A stretch of DNA of 64,000 nt from Bathymodiolus brooksi. Taxonomy: Eukaryota; Mollusca; Bivalvia; Mytilida; Modiolidae. This document shows, in pieces, positions 1-12,762 of this stretch (position 1 is the stretch's first letter; each line of letters begins with the position of its first letter). The DNA lies in contig OY804580.1 in the NCBI GenBank assembly GCA_963680875.1, forward strand, positions 94,269,353 to 94,333,352, given 5' to 3'. The position numbers and the translations under genes were made by a program. The notes beneath the pieces are model-generated. The model did not search any database. It saw only the letters and a program-made list of their open reading frames with translations, and had not been told where the DNA came from.

Positions 1-208
1 AGTGTACAATGGCAAAGACATATTGGTAGTTCCATAACAACCATCAACTCCAATACCAACACCAACAAATACAGTGGTAGTACCACCACCACACCGTCTC
101 TGACCATCTTCAATGCTGCATCCAGTGATGTAGGAACTTACACATGTTTCGCCTCCAACAGCGTTGGAACAGGACAAAGTCCCACCACAACACTCAGTGT
201 TACAGGAA
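1..208 (+). CDS. Ig-domain exon 1 of tandem array (5' cut by window)
   Basis: This is the 3' two thirds of an Ig-domain exon. It opens in frame at codon 34 of the 102-codon exon (SVQW) and ends at the donor GTAAGT at 209. It contains the core Trp of strand C and the DVGTYTC motif with the second Ig cysteine. It carries His at exon residue 40, as do exons 6 and 8. The next exon is one 1734-bp unit downstream. The first half and the first cysteine lie outside the window. Confidence 0.85.
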
Positions 209-333
209 GTAAGTACCGGTAATTGTAGTTGGTTGTAGAACTGTAATTTAAAGTTTTTGTGTAGCTGATGATAGTTTGACTTATTCTATGGTGGTTGTTA
301 TTGGAAAAGTAGAATTGACTATTGTAGTGTACT

Positions 334-725
334 GTAGAATATCCTTGTTGAATGTAGATTGTCCTGTTTGAATGTAGATTGTCCTTGTTGAGTGTAGAAT
401 GTCCTTGTTGAATGTAAATTGTCCTTGTTGAATGTAGATTGTCCTTGTTGAGTGTAGAATGTCCTTGTTGAATGTAGAATGTCCTTGTTGAGTGTAGAAT
501 GTCCTTGTTGAGTGTAGAATGTCCTTGTTGAATGTAGAATGTCCTTGTTGAATGTAGAATGTCCTTGTTGAGTGTAGAATGTCCTTGTTGAGTGTAGAAT
601 GTCCTTGTTGAATGTAGAATGTCCTTGTTGAATGTAGATTGTCCTTGTTGAGTGTAGAATGTCCTTGTTGAATGTAGAATGTCCTTGTTGAGTGTAGAAT
701 GTCCTTGTTGAATGTAGAATGTCCT
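334..725. repeat. 20-bp minisatellite, unit 1
   Basis: Head-to-tail repeats of a 20-bp unit (GTCCTTGTTGARTGTAGAWT), about 20 copies. Two polymorphic sites (GAATG/GAGTG and GATTG/GAATG) alternate in an order that is preserved in the arrays of units 2 and 5-9. The array starts about 125 bp after the Ig donor site. Confidence 0.95.
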
Positions 726-1636
726 AAGATGCTGTTATTTTTGCCTCATAATGCATGGTTTGACTGTAACTACAACACAATTATGCAGTTGCAGTTAAAT
801 TATGTCTCACACTTTCTGGTAGCGACTTATTGTTTTCGTCCTGTGTCTGTCTCTCTGTCCGTTTCTACGTGCAACTCCTATTTGTTAAATGATGATTCCT
901 AAAAAATTTGCATGTTTGCTTATTACCATATGAAGATTGTTATTGTAGTTTGATCAGACCATTTTTGAAGGAGTTATTGCCCTTTTTGACTAATTTATCA
1001 AATTCATATCGGGTGTCAGAGAGGGGAGGGGATAGACAATTATTTTTGTGTCAAAAGTAACCTTTAATGTATTCCATGGTTGTCTGTCATATTCAAAGCC
1101 CATTTTGTGATCTCTATTGTACCCAAACTATTTAGGTTTATAGTTTATAGTGAATTAGCTGACACAAATTGTGAAGGAGATTACGTTGAAAATCTTATGC
1201 TATTTGTAAAAACTGCAAACTTTATTATTTTTAAGGCACCTTTCAATTCGAATGGCATTCAAAATTTCCCACATACTCTAAAAATTACTCGTCAATCTAA
1301 AGGTATCAAAACCAGCAGCCATTTTTAGTTCTGTAAGTACCACCCTTAGAGTCATAATGCTTTATTCATAAAGATTCTGCAGTTTAAGTCTGAATATTAT
1401 TTACAGATTTTGCATTCTGAATGTACCAAAGAAAGTATCCCTTCCTATATATACATTGAACTTCCATAGCCATATTTGGATCTTGGCTCTTTTGAATTTA
1501 CATAGCCATATTTGGATCTTGACTCTTTTGAATTTCCATAGCCATATTTGGATCTTGGCTGTTAAATGTAGACTGATTTTTCAGTAAACCATTTGAAAGA
1601 ATAAAATATTTGAATGAAGAGAACTTTAAATTTTAG
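726..1636 (+). repeat. Repeated Ig-array intron body (type example)
   Basis: Non-coding part of the 1734-bp unit between the minisatellite and the next acceptor. It recurs after each exon through exon 9. It contains short open frames (at 699-902 and 1080-1328) that start within or beside the minisatellite and have no recognisable domain. The phrase GGAGTTATTGCCCTTTTT at about 970 also occurs in the Helitron-like elements near 22385, so part of the intron may be an old element fragment. At 1465-1560 a 36-bp motif (CATAGCCATATTTGGATCTT and 16 more bases) is repeated three times in tandem. Confidence 0.8.
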
Positions 1637-1942
1637 ATTCCCCTACTGTACAAGTGGAACAACCATCATATTCTGTAACCACTGACAACACAGTGACCTT
1701 GGTTTGTACTGTGAGCTCTAGTCTACCTATAACTAGTGTACAATGGCAAAGAAATATTGGTAGTTCCATAACAACCATCAACTCCAATACCAACACCAAC
1801 AAATACAGTGGTAGTACCACCACCACACCGTCTCTGACCATCTTCAATGCTGCATCCAGTGATGTAGGAACTTACACATGTTTCGCCTCCAACAGCGTTG
1901 GAACAGGACAAAGTCCCACCACAACACTCAGTGTTACAGGAA
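1637..1942 (+). CDS. Ig-domain exon 2 (reference copy of the array)
   Basis: A 306-bp exon coding one complete Ig-like domain (I-set/V-like) of a secreted or membrane protein. The acceptor is TTTTAG at 1631-1636 and the donor is GTAAGT at 1943. Two bases (AT) complete a codon begun by the previous exon and one base (A) is left over at the 3' end, so the exon is phase 1-1. Residues seen: Cys24 (TLVC), core Trp37 (SVQWQR), a Ser/Thr/Asn-rich middle (residues 43-66), SLTIF at 66-70, and DVGTYTC at 76-82 with Cys82. The Cys24-Cys82 pair would form the domain disulfide. Splicing to any neighbouring exon gives ...SVTG-N-SPTVQVEQP... in frame. No signal peptide or membrane segment is encoded here. 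Ligand and gene identity are not recognised; Ig-superfamily receptors, adhesion proteins or hemicentin-like proteins are possible. Confidence 0.9.
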
Positions 1943-2067
1943 GTAAGTACCGGTAATTGTAGTTGGTTGTAGAACTGTAATTTAAAGTTTTTGTGTAGCT
2001 GATGATAGTTTGACTTATTCTATGGTGGTTGTTATTGGAAAAGTAGAATTGACTATTGTAGTGTACT

Positions 2068-2459
2068 GTAGAATATCCTTGTTGAATGTAGATTGTCCTG
2101 TTTGGATGTAGATTGTCCTTGTTGAGTGTAGAATGTCCTTGTTGAATGTAAATTGTCCTTGTTGAATGTAGATTGTCCTTGTTGAGTGTAGAATGTCCTT
2201 GTTGAATGTAGAATGTCCTTGTTGAGTGTAGAATGTCCTTGTTGAGTGTAGAATGTCCTTGTTGAATGTAGAATGTCCTTGTTGAATGTAGAATGTCCTT
2301 GTTGAGTGTAGAATGTCCTTGTTGAGTGTAGAATGTCCTTGTTGAATGTAGAATGTCCTTGTTGAATGTAGATTGTCCTTGTTGAGTGTAGAATGTCCTT
2401 GTTGAATGTAGAATGTCCTTGTTGAGTGTAGAATGTCCTTGTTGAATGTAGAATGTCCT
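2068..2459. repeat. 20-bp minisatellite, unit 2
   Basis: Same length as the unit 1 array; a single visible change is GTTTGGATG near 2100. Confidence 0.95.
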
Positions 2460-3370
2460 AAGATGCTGTTATTTTTGCCTCATAATGCATGGTTTGACTG
2501 TAACTACAACACAATTATGCAGTTGCAGTTAAATTATGTCTCACACTTTCTGGTAGCGACTTATTGTTTTCGTCCTGTGTCTGTCTCTCTGTCCGTTTCT
2601 ACGTGCAACTCCTATTTGTTAAATGATGATTCCTAAAAAATTTGCATGTTTGCTTATTACCATATGAAGATTGTTATTGTAGTTTGATCAGACCATTTTT
2701 GAAGGAGTTATTGCCCTTTTTGACTAATTTATCAAATTCATATCGGGTGTCAGAGAGGGGAGGGGATAGACAATTATTTTTGTGTCAAAAGTAACCTTTA
2801 ATGTATTCCATGGTTGTCTGTCATATTCAAAGCCCATGTTGTGATCTCTATTGTACCCAAAATATTTAGGTTTATAGTTTATAGTGAATTAGCTGACACA
2901 AATTGTGAAGGAGATTACGTTGAAAATCTTATGCTATTTGTAAAAACTGCAAACTTTATTATTTTTAAGGCACCTTTCAATTCGAATGGCATTCAAAATT
3001 TCCCACATACTCTAAAAATTACTCGTCAATCTAAAGGTATCAAAACCAGCAGCCATTTTTAGTTCTGTAAGTACCACCCTTAGAGTCATAATGCTTTATT
3101 CATAAAGATTCTGCAGTTTAAGTCTGAATATTATTTACAGATTTTGCATTCTGAATGTACCAAAGAAAGTATCCCTTCCTATATATACATTGAACTTCCA
3201 TAGCCATATTTGGATCTTGGCTCTTTTGAATTTACATAGCCATATTTGGATCTTGACTCTTTTGAATTTCCATAGCCATATTTGGATCTTGGCTGTTAAA
3301 TGTAGACTGATTTTTCAGTAAACCATTTGAAAGAATAAAATATTTGAATGAACAGAACTTTAAATTTTAG

Positions 3371-3676
3371 ATTCCCCTACTGTACAAGTGGAACAACCAT
3401 CATATTATGTAACCACTGACAACACAGTGACCTTGGTTTGTACTGTGAGCTCTAGTCTACCTATAACTAGTGTACAATGGCAGAGAAATATTGGTGTTTC
3501 CATAACAACCATCAACTCCAATACCAACACCAACAAATACAGTGGTAGTACCACCACCACACCGTCTCTGACCATCTTCAATGCTGCATCAAGTGATGTA
3601 GGAACTTACACATGTTTCGCCTCCAACAGCATTGGAACAGGACAAAGTTCCACCACAACACTCAGTGTTACAGGAA
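3371..3676 (+). CDS. Ig-domain exon 3 (Y13/V43/I88 subtype)
   Basis: Same 102-codon exon and splice phases as exon 2. It differs at Ser13 to Tyr, Ser43 to Val, Val88 to Ile and Pro94 to Ser, plus two silent changes at codons 38 and 74. Exon 10 shares this haplotype, including a linked intronic change just upstream (GAACAGAAC in place of GAAGAGAAC). Both Ig cysteines and the Trp are kept. Confidence 0.9.
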
Positions 3677-3801
3677 GTAAGTACCGGTAATTGTAGTTGG
3701 TTGTAGAACTGTAATTTAAAGTTTTTGTGTAGCTGATGATAGTTTGACTTATTCTATGGTGGTTGTTATTGGAAAAGTAGAATTGACTATTGTAGTGTAC
3801 T

Positions 3802-4033
3802 GTAGAATATCCTTGTTGAATGTAGATTGTCCTTGTTGAGTGTAGAATGTCCTTGTTAAATGTAGATTGTCCTTGTTGAATGTAGATTGTCCTTGTTGAG
3901 TGTAGAATGTCCTTGTTGAATGTAGATTGTCCTTGTTGAGTGTAGAATGTACTTGTTGAATGTAGAATGTCCTTGTTGAATGTAGAATGTCCTTGTTGAG
4001 TGTAGAATGTCCTTGTTGAATGTAGAATGTCCT
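3802..4033. repeat. 20-bp minisatellite, unit 3 (contracted)
   Basis: Only 232 bp. This explains most of the shortened 1573-bp distance between Ig exons 3 and 4. Confidence 0.95.
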
Positions 4034-4943
4034 AAGATGCTGTTATTTTTGCCTCATAATGCATGGTTTGACTGTAACTACAACAAAATTATGTAGTTGC
4101 AGTTAAATTATGTCTCACACTTTCTGGTAGCGATTTATTGTTTTCGTCCTGTGTCTGTCTCTCTGTCCGTTTCTACGTGCAACTCCTATTTGTTAAATGA
4201 TGATTCCTAAAAAAATTGCAGTTTGCTTATTACCATATGAAGATTGTTATTGTAGTTTGATCAGACCATTTTTGAAGGAGTTATTGCCCTTTTTGACTAA
4301 TTTATCAAAATCATATCGGGTGTCAGAGAGGGGAGGGGATAGACAATTATTTTTGTGTCAAAAGTAACCTTTAATGTATTCCATGGTTGTCTGTCATATT
4401 CAAAGCCCATGTTGTGATCTCTATTGTACCCAAAATATTTAGGTTTATAGTTTATAGTGAATTAGCTGACACAAATTGTGAAGGAGATTACGTTGAAAAT
4501 CTTATGCTATTTGTAAAAACTGCAAACTTGATTATTTTTAAGGCACCTTTCAATTCGAATGGCATTCAAAATTTCCCACATACTCTAAAAATTACTCGTC
4601 AATCTAAAGGTATCAAAACCAGCAGCCATTTTTAGTTCTGTAAGTACCACCCTTAGAGTCATAATGCTTTATTCATAAAGATTCTGCAGTTTAAGTCTGA
4701 ATATTATTTACAGATTTTGCATTCTGAATGTACCAAAGAAAGTATCCCTTCCTATATATACATTGAACTTCCATAGCCATATTTGGATCTTGGCTCTTTT
4801 GAATTTACATAGCCATATTTGGATCTTGACTCTTTTGAATTTCCATAGCCATATTTGGATCTTGGCTGTTAAATGTAGACTGATTTTTCAGTAAACCATT
4901 TGAAAGAATAAAATATTTGAATGAAGAGAACTTTAAATTTTAG

Positions 4944-5249
4944 ATTCCCCTACTGTACAAGTGGAACAACCATCATATTCTGTAACCACTGACAACACAG
5001 TGACCTTGGTTTGTACTGTGAGCTCTAGTCTACCTATAACTAGTGTACAATGGCAAAGAAATATTGGTAGTTCCATAACAACCATCAACTCCAATACCAA
5101 CACCAACAAATACAGTGGTAGTACCACCACCACACCGTCTCTGACCATCTTCAATGCTGCATCCAGTGATGTAGGAACTTACACATGTTTCGCCTCCAAC
5201 AGCGTTGGAACAGGACAAAGTCCCACCACAACACTCAGTGTTACAGGAA
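4944..5249 (+). CDS. Ig-domain exon 4 (reference subtype)
   Basis: The protein is identical to exon 2, with splice phases 1-1. It lies only 1573 bp after exon 3 because the preceding intron's minisatellite is short (232 bp). It lies 1794 bp before exon 5 because the following minisatellite is expanded (452 bp). Confidence 0.9.
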
Positions 5250-5374
5250 GTAAGTACCGGTAATTGTAGTTGGTTGTAGAACTGTAATTTAAAGTTTTTG
5301 TGTAGCTGATGATAGTTTGACTTATTCTATGGTGGTTGTTATTGGAAAAGTAGAATTGACTATTGTAGTGTACT

Positions 5375-5826
5375 GTAGAATATCCTTGTTGAAAGTAGAT
5401 TGTCCTTGTTGAGTGTAGAATGTCCTTGTTGAATGTAAATTGTCCTTGTTGAATGTAGATTGTCCTTGTTGAGTGTAGAATGTCCTTGTTGAATGTTGAA
5501 TGTCCTTGTTGAGTGTAGAATGTCCTTGTTAAGTGTAGAATGTCCTTGTTGAATGTAGAATGTCCTTGTTGAATGTAGAATGTCCTTGTTGAATGTAGAA
5601 TGTCCTTGTTGAGTGTAGAATGTCCTTGTTGAATGTAGAATGTCCTTGTTGAGTGTAGAATGTCCTTGTTGAATGTAGAATGTCCTTGTTGAGTGTAGAA
5701 TGTCCTTGTTGAATGTAGAATGTCCTTGTTGAATGTAGATTGTCCTTGTTGAGTGTAGAATGTCCTTGTTGAATGTAGAATGTCCTTGTTGAGTGTAGAA
5801 TGTCCTTGTTGAATGTAGAATGTCCT
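5375..5826. repeat. 20-bp minisatellite, unit 4 (expanded)
   Basis: 452 bp, about three repeats more than the usual array, giving the 1794-bp spacing between exons 4 and 5. Confidence 0.95.
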
Positions 5827-6737
5827 AAGATGCTGTTATTTTTGCCTCATAATGCATGGTTTGACTGTAACTACAACACAATTATGCAGTTGCAGTTAAA
5901 TTATGTCTCACACTTTCTGGTAGCGACTTATTGTTTTCGTCCTGTGTCTGTCTCTCTGTCTGTTTCTACGTGCAACTCCTATTTGTTAAATGATGATTCC
6001 TAAAAAATTTGCATGTTTGCTTATTACCATATGAAGATTGTTATTGTAGTTTGATCAGACCATTTTTGAAGGAGTTATTGCCCTTTTTGACTAATTTATC
6101 AAAATCATATCGGGTGTCAGAGAGGGGAGAGGATAGACAATTATTTTTGTGTCAAAAGTAACCTTTAATGTATTCCATGGTTGTCTGTCATATTCAAAGC
6201 CCATTTTGTGATCTCTATTGTACCCAAAATATTTAGGTTTATAGTTTATAGTGAATTAGCTGACACAAATTGTGAAGGAGATTACGTTGAAAATCTTATG
6301 CTATTTGTAAAAACTGCAAACTTTATTATTTTTAAGGCACCTTTCAATTCGAATGGCATTCAAAATTTCCCACATACTCTAAAAATTACTCGTCAATCTA
6401 AAGGTATCAAAACCAGCAGCCATTTTTAGTTCTGTAAGTACCACCCTTAGAGTCATAATGCTTTATTCATAAAGATTCTGCAGTTTAAGTCTGAATATTA
6501 TTTACAGATTTTGCATTCTGAATGTACCAAAGAAAGTATCCCTTCCTATATATACATTGAACTTCCATAGCCATATTTGGATCTTGGCTCTTTTGAATTT
6601 ACATAGCCATATTTGGATCTTGACTCTTTTGAATTTCCATAGCCATATTTGGATCTTGGCTGTTAAATGTAGACTGATTTTTCAGTAAACCATTTGAAAG
6701 AATAAAATATTTGAATGAAGAGAACTTTAAATTTTAG

Positions 6738-7043
6738 ATTCCCCTACTGTACAAGTGGAACAACCATCATATTCTGTAACCACTGACAACACAGTGACCT
6801 TGGTTTGTACTGTGAGCTCTAGTCTACCTATAACTAGTGTACAATGGCAAAGAAATATTGGTAGTTCCATAACAACCATCAACTCCAATACCAACACCAA
6901 CAAATACAGTGGTAGTACCACCACCACACCGTCTCTGACCATCTTCAATGCTGCATCCAGTGATGTAGGAACTTACACATGTTTCGCCTCCAACAGCGTT
7001 GGAACAGGACAAAGTCCCACCACAACACTCAGTGTTACAGGAA
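6738..7043 (+). CDS. Ig-domain exon 5 (reference subtype)
   Basis: The protein is identical to exons 2, 4, 7 and 9. From this copy to exon 10 every start-to-start distance is exactly 1734 bp, so no indel has been fixed in five successive exon-intron units. Confidence 0.9.
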
Positions 7044-7168
7044 GTAAGTACCGGTAATTGTAGTTGGTTGTAGAACTGTAATTTAAAGTTTTTGTGTAGC
7101 TGATGATAGTTTGACTTATTCTATGGTGGTTGTTATTGGAAAAGTAGAATTGACTATTGTAGTGTACT

Positions 7169-7560
7169 GTAGAATATCCTTGTTGAATGTAGATTGTCCT
7201 GTTTGAATGTAGATTGTCCTTGTTGAGTGTAGAATGTCCTTGTTGAATGTAAATTGTCCTTGTTGAATGTAGATTGTCCTTGTTGAGTGTAGAATGTCCT
7301 TGTTGAATGTAGAATGTCCTTGTTGAGTGTAGAATGTTCTTGTTGAGTGTAGAATGTCCTTGTTGAATGTAGAATGTCCTTGTTGAATGTAGAATGTCCT
7401 TGTTGAGTGTAGAATGTCCTTGTTGAGTGTAGAATGTCCTTGTTGAATGTAGAATGTCCTTGTTGAATGTAGATTGTCCTTGTTGAGTGTAGAATGTCCT
7501 TGTTGAATGTAGAATGTCCTTGTTGAGTGTAGAATGTCCTTGTTGAATGTAGAATGTCCT
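7169..7560. repeat. 20-bp minisatellite, unit 5
   Basis: 392 bp. It carries a GTTCTT variant at about 7337 that recurs at the same place in unit 7 (about 10805) but not in units 6, 8 or 9, which supports a two-unit duplication step. Confidence 0.95.
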
Positions 7561-8471
7561 AAGATGCTGTTATTTTTGCCTCATAATGCATGGTTTGACT
7601 GTAACTACAACACAATTATGCAGTTGCAGTTAAATTATGTCTCACACTTTCTGGTAGCGACTTATTGTTTTCGTCCTGTGTCTGTCTCTCTGTCTGTTTC
7701 TACGTGCAACTCCTATTTGTTAAATGATGATTCCTAAAAAATTTGCATGTTTGCTTATTACCATATGAAGATTGTTATTGTAGTTTGATCAGACCATTTT
7801 TGAAGGAGTTATTGCCCTTTTTGACTAATTTATCAAAATCATATCGGGTGTCAGAGAGGGGAGAGGATAGACAATTATTTTTGTGTCAAAAGTAACCTTT
7901 AATGTATTCCATGGTTGTCTGTCATATTCAAAGCCCATTTTGTGATCTCTATTGTACCCAAAATATTTAGGTTTATAGTTTATAGTGAATTAGCTGACAC
8001 AAATTGTGAAGGAGATTACGTTGAAAATCTTATGCTATTTGTAAAAACTGCAAACTTTATTATTTTTAAGGCACCTTTCAATTCGAATGGCATTCAAAAT
8101 TTCCCACATACTCTAAAAATTACTCGTCAATCTAAAGGTATCAAAACCAGCAGCTATTTTTAGTTCTGTAAGTACCACCCTTAGAGTCATAATGCTTTAT
8201 TCATAAAGATTCTGCAGTTTAAGTCTGAATATTATTTACAGATTTTGCATTCTGAATGTACCAAAGAAAGTATCCCTTCCTATATATACATTGAACTTCC
8301 ATAGCCATATTTGGATCTTGGCTCTTTTGAATTTACATAGCCATATTTGGATCTTGACTCTTTTGAATTTCCATAGCCATATTTGGATCTTGGCTGTTAA
8401 ATGTAGACTGATTTTTCAGTAAACCATTTGAAAGAATAAAATATTTGAATGAAGAGAACTTTAAATTTTAG

Positions 8472-8777
8472 ATTCCCCTACTGTACAAGTGGAACAACCA
8501 TCATATTCTGTAACCACTGACAACACAGTGACCTTGGTTTGTACTGTGAGCTCTAGTCTACCTATAACTAGTGTACAATGGCAAAGACATATTGGTAGTT
8601 CCATAACAACCATCAACTCCAATACCAACACCAACAAATACAGTGGTAGTACCACCACCACACCGTCTCTGACCATCTTCAATGCTGCATCCAGTGATGT
8701 AGGAACTTACACATGTTTCGCCTCCAACAGCGTTGGAACAGGACAAAGTCCCACCACAACACTCAGTGTTACAGGAA
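8472..8777 (+). CDS. Ig-domain exon 6 (H40 subtype)
   Basis: Complete Ig exon with Asn40 to His (AAT to CAT), three residues after the core Trp. The intron before it has the SSYF-coding variant of an intronic open frame (near 8150) and the intron after it has the KLF variant. Exon 8 repeats the H40 plus SSYF-intron combination. Confidence 0.9.
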
Positions 8778-8902
8778 GTAAGTACCGGTAATTGTAGTTG
8801 GTTGTAGAACTGTAATTTAAAGTTTTTGTGTAGCTGATGATAGTTTGACTTATTCTATGGTGGTTGTTATTGGAAAAGTAGAATTGACTATTGTAGTGTA
8901 CT

Positions 8903-9294
8903 GTAGAATATCCTTGTTGAATGTAGATTGTCCTGTTTGAATGTAGATTGTCCTTGTTGAGTGTAGAATGTCCTTGTTGAATGTAAATTGTCCTTGTTGA
9001 ATGTAGATTGTCCTTGTTGAGTGTAGAATGTCCTTGTTGAATGTAGAATGTCCTTGTTGAGTGTAGAATGTCCTTGTTGAGTGTAGAATGTCCTTGTTGA
9101 ATGTAGAATGTCCTTGTTGAATGTAGAATGTCCTTGTTGAGTGTAGAATGTCCTTGTTGAGTGTAGAATGTCCTTGTTGAATGTAGAATGTCCTTGTTGA
9201 ATGTAGATTGTCCTTGTTGAGTGTAGAATGTCCTTGTTGAATGTAGAATGTCCTTGTTGAGTGTAGAATGTCCTTGTTGAATGTAGAATGTCCT
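8903..9294. repeat. 20-bp minisatellite, unit 6
   Basis: 392 bp, same repeat order as unit 1, with no GTTCTT variant. Confidence 0.95.
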
Positions 9295-10205
9295 AAGATG
9301 CTGTTATTTTTGCCTCATAATGCATGGTTTGACTGTAACTACAACACAATTATGCAGTTGCAGTTAAATTATGTCTCACACTTTCTGGTAGCGACTTATT
9401 GTTTTCGTCCTGTGTCTGTCTCTCTGTCCGTTTCTACGTGCAACTCCTATTTGTTAAATGATGATTCCTAAAAAATTTGCATGTTTGCTTATTACCATAT
9501 GAAGATTGTTATTGTAGTTTGATCAGACCATTTTTGAAGGAGTTATTGCCCTTTTTGACTAATTTATCAAATTCATATCGGGTGTCAGAGAGGGGAGGGG
9601 ATAGACAATTATTTTTGTGTCAAAAGTAACCTTTAATGTATTCCATGGTTGTCTGTCATATTCAAAGCCCATTTTGTGATCTCTATTGTACCCAAACTAT
9701 TTAGGTTTATAGTTTATAGTGAATTAGCTGACACAAATTGTGAAGGAGATTACGTTGAAAATCTTATGCTATTTGTAAAAACTGCAAACTTTATTATTTT
9801 TAAGGCACCTTTCAATTCGAATGGCATTCAAAATTTCCCACATACTCTAAAAATTACTCGTCAATCTAAAGGTATCAAAACCAGCAGCCATTTTTAGTTC
9901 TGTAAGTACCACCCTTAGAGTCATAATGCTTTATTCATAAAGATTCTGCAGTTTAAGTCTGAATATTATTTACAGATTTTGCATTCTGAATGTACCAAAG
10001 AAAGTATCCCTTCCTATATATACATTGAACTTCCATAGCCATATTTGGATCTTGGCTCTTTTGAATTTACATAGCCATATTTGGATCTTGACTCTTTTGA
10101 ATTTCCATAGCCATATTTGGATCTTGGCTGTTAAATGTAGACTGATTTTTCAGTAAACCATTTGAAAGAATAAAATATTTGAATGAAGAGAACTTTAAAT
10201 TTTAG

Positions 10206-10511
10206 ATTCCCCTACTGTACAAGTGGAACAACCATCATATTCTGTAACCACTGACAACACAGTGACCTTGGTTTGTACTGTGAGCTCTAGTCTACCTATA
10301 ACTAGTGTACAATGGCAAAGAAATATTGGTAGTTCCATAACAACCATCAACTCCAATACCAACACCAACAAATACAGTGGTAGTACCACCACCACACCGT
10401 CTCTGACCATCTTCAATGCTGCATCCAGTGATGTAGGAACTTACACATGTTTCGCCTCCAACAGCGTTGGAACAGGACAAAGTCCCACCACAACACTCAG
10501 TGTTACAGGAA
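10206..10511 (+). CDS. Ig-domain exon 7 (reference subtype)
   Basis: The protein is identical to exon 2. It sits between two H40 copies, forming an H-N-H alternation with a 3468-bp dimer period between exons 6 and 8. Confidence 0.9.
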
Positions 10512-10636
10512 GTAAGTACCGGTAATTGTAGTTGGTTGTAGAACTGTAATTTAAAGTTTTTGTGTAGCTGATGATAGTTTGACTTATTCTATGGTGGTTG
10601 TTATTGGAAAAGTAGAATTGACTATTGTAGTGTACT

Positions 10637-11028
10637 GTAGAATATCCTTGTTGAATGTAGATTGTCCTGTTTGAATGTAGATTGTCCTTGTTGAGTGTAG
10701 AATGTCCTTGTTGAATGTAAATTGTCCTTGTTGAATGTAGATTGTCCTTGTTGAGTGTAGAATGTCCTTGTTGAATGTAGAATGTCCTTGTTGAGTGTAG
10801 AATGTTCTTGTTGAGTGTAGAATGTCCTTGTTGAATGTAGAATGTCCTTGTTGAATGTAGAATGTCCTTGTTGAGTGTAGAATGTCCTTGTTGAGTGTAG
10901 AATGTCCTTGTTGAATGTAGAATGTCCTTGTTGAATGTAGATTGTCCTTGTTGAGTGTAGAATGTCCTTGTTGAATGTAGAATGTCCTTGTTGAGTGTAG
11001 AATGTCCTTGTTGAATGTAGAATGTCCT
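10637..11028. repeat. 20-bp minisatellite, unit 7
   Basis: 392 bp with the GTTCTT variant shared with unit 5. Confidence 0.95.
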
Positions 11029-11939
11029 AAGATGCTGTTATTTTTGCCTCATAATGCATGGTTTGACTGTAACTACAACACAATTATGCAGTTGCAGTTA
11101 AATTATGTCTCACACTTTCTGGTAGCGACTTATTGTTTTCGTCCTGTGTCTGTCTCTCTGTCTGTTTCTACGTGCAACTCCTATTTGTTAAATGATGATT
11201 CCTAAAAAATTTGCATGTTTGCTTATTACCATATGAAGATTGTTATTGTAGTTTGATCAGACCATTTTTGAAGGAGTTATTGCCCTTTTTGACTAATTTA
11301 TCAAAATCATATCGGGTGTCAGAGAGGGGAGAGGATAGACAATTATTTTTGTGTCAAAAGTAACCTTTAATGTATTCCATGGTTGTCTGTCATATTCAAA
11401 GCCCATTTTGTGATCTCTATTGTACCCAAAATATTTAGGTTTATAGTTTATAGTGAATTAGCTGACACAAATTGTGAAGGAGATTACGTTGAAAATCTTA
11501 TGCTATTTGTAAAAACTGCAAACTTTATTATTTTTAAGGCACCTTTCAATTCGAATGGCATTCAAAATTTCCCACATACTCTAAAAATTACTCGTCAATC
11601 TAAAGGTATCAAAACCAGCAGCTATTTTTAGTTCTGTAAGTACCACCCTTAGAGTCATAATGCTTTATTCATAAAGATTCTGCAGTTTAAGTCTGAATAT
11701 TATTTACAGATTTTGCATTCTGAATGTACCAAAGAAAGTATCCCTTCCTATATATACATTGAACTTCCATAGCCATATTTGGATCTTGGCTCTTTTGAAT
11801 TTACATAGCCATATTTGGATCTTGACTCTTTTGAATTTCCATAGCCATATTTGGATCTTGGCTGTTAAATGTAGACTGATTTTTCAGTAAACCATTTGAA
11901 AGAATAAAATATTTGAATGAAGAGAACTTTAAATTTTAG

Positions 11940-12245
11940 ATTCCCCTACTGTACAAGTGGAACAACCATCATATTCTGTAACCACTGACAACACAGTGAC
12001 CTTGGTTTGTACTGTGAGCTCTAGTCTACCTATAACTAGTGTACAATGGCAAAGACATATTGGTAGTTCCATAACAACCATCAACTCCAATACCAACACC
12101 AACAAATACAGTGGTAGTACCACCACCACACCGTCTCTGACCATCTTCAATGCTGCATCCAGTGATGTAGGAACTTACACATGTTTCGCCTCCAACAGCG
12201 TTGGAACAGGACAAAGTCCCACCACAACACTCAGTGTTACAGGAA
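11940..12245 (+). CDS. Ig-domain exon 8 (H40 subtype)
   Basis: The protein is the same as exon 6, exactly two units (3468 bp) downstream of it, with matching upstream intron variants. This indicates a two-unit duplication block. Confidence 0.9.
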
Positions 12246-12370
12246 GTAAGTACCGGTAATTGTAGTTGGTTGTAGAACTGTAATTTAAAGTTTTTGTGTA
12301 GCTGATGATAGTTTGACTTATTCTATGGTGGTTGTTATTGGAAAAGTAGAATTGACTATTGTAGTGTACT

Positions 12371-12762
12371 GTAGAATATCCTTGTTGAATGTAGATTGTC
12401 CTGTTTGAATGTAGATTGTCCTTGTTGAGTGTAGAATGTCCTTGTTGAATGTAAATTGTCCTTGTTGAATGTAGATTGTCCTTGTTGAGTGTAGAATGTC
12501 CTTGTTGAATGTAGAATGTCCTTGTTGAGTGTAGAATGTCCTTGTTGAGTGTAGAATGTCCTGGTTGAATGTAGAATGTCCTTGTTGAATGTAGAATGTC
12601 CTTGTTGAGTGTAGAATGTCCTTGTTGAGTGTAGAATGTCCTTGTTGAATGTAGAATGTCCTTGTTGAATGTAGATTGTCCTTGTTGAGTGTAGAATGTC
12701 CTTGTTGAATGTAGAATGTCCTTGTTGAGTGTAGAATGTCCTTGTTGAATGTAGAATGTCCT
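12371..12762. repeat. 20-bp minisatellite, unit 8
   Basis: 392 bp; one private CTGGTTG change near 12561. Confidence 0.95.

Noticed and set aside
334..725. CRISPR-like short regular repeats
   Set aside because: 20-bp units are directly adjacent with no spacers, and the context is a eukaryotic intron.
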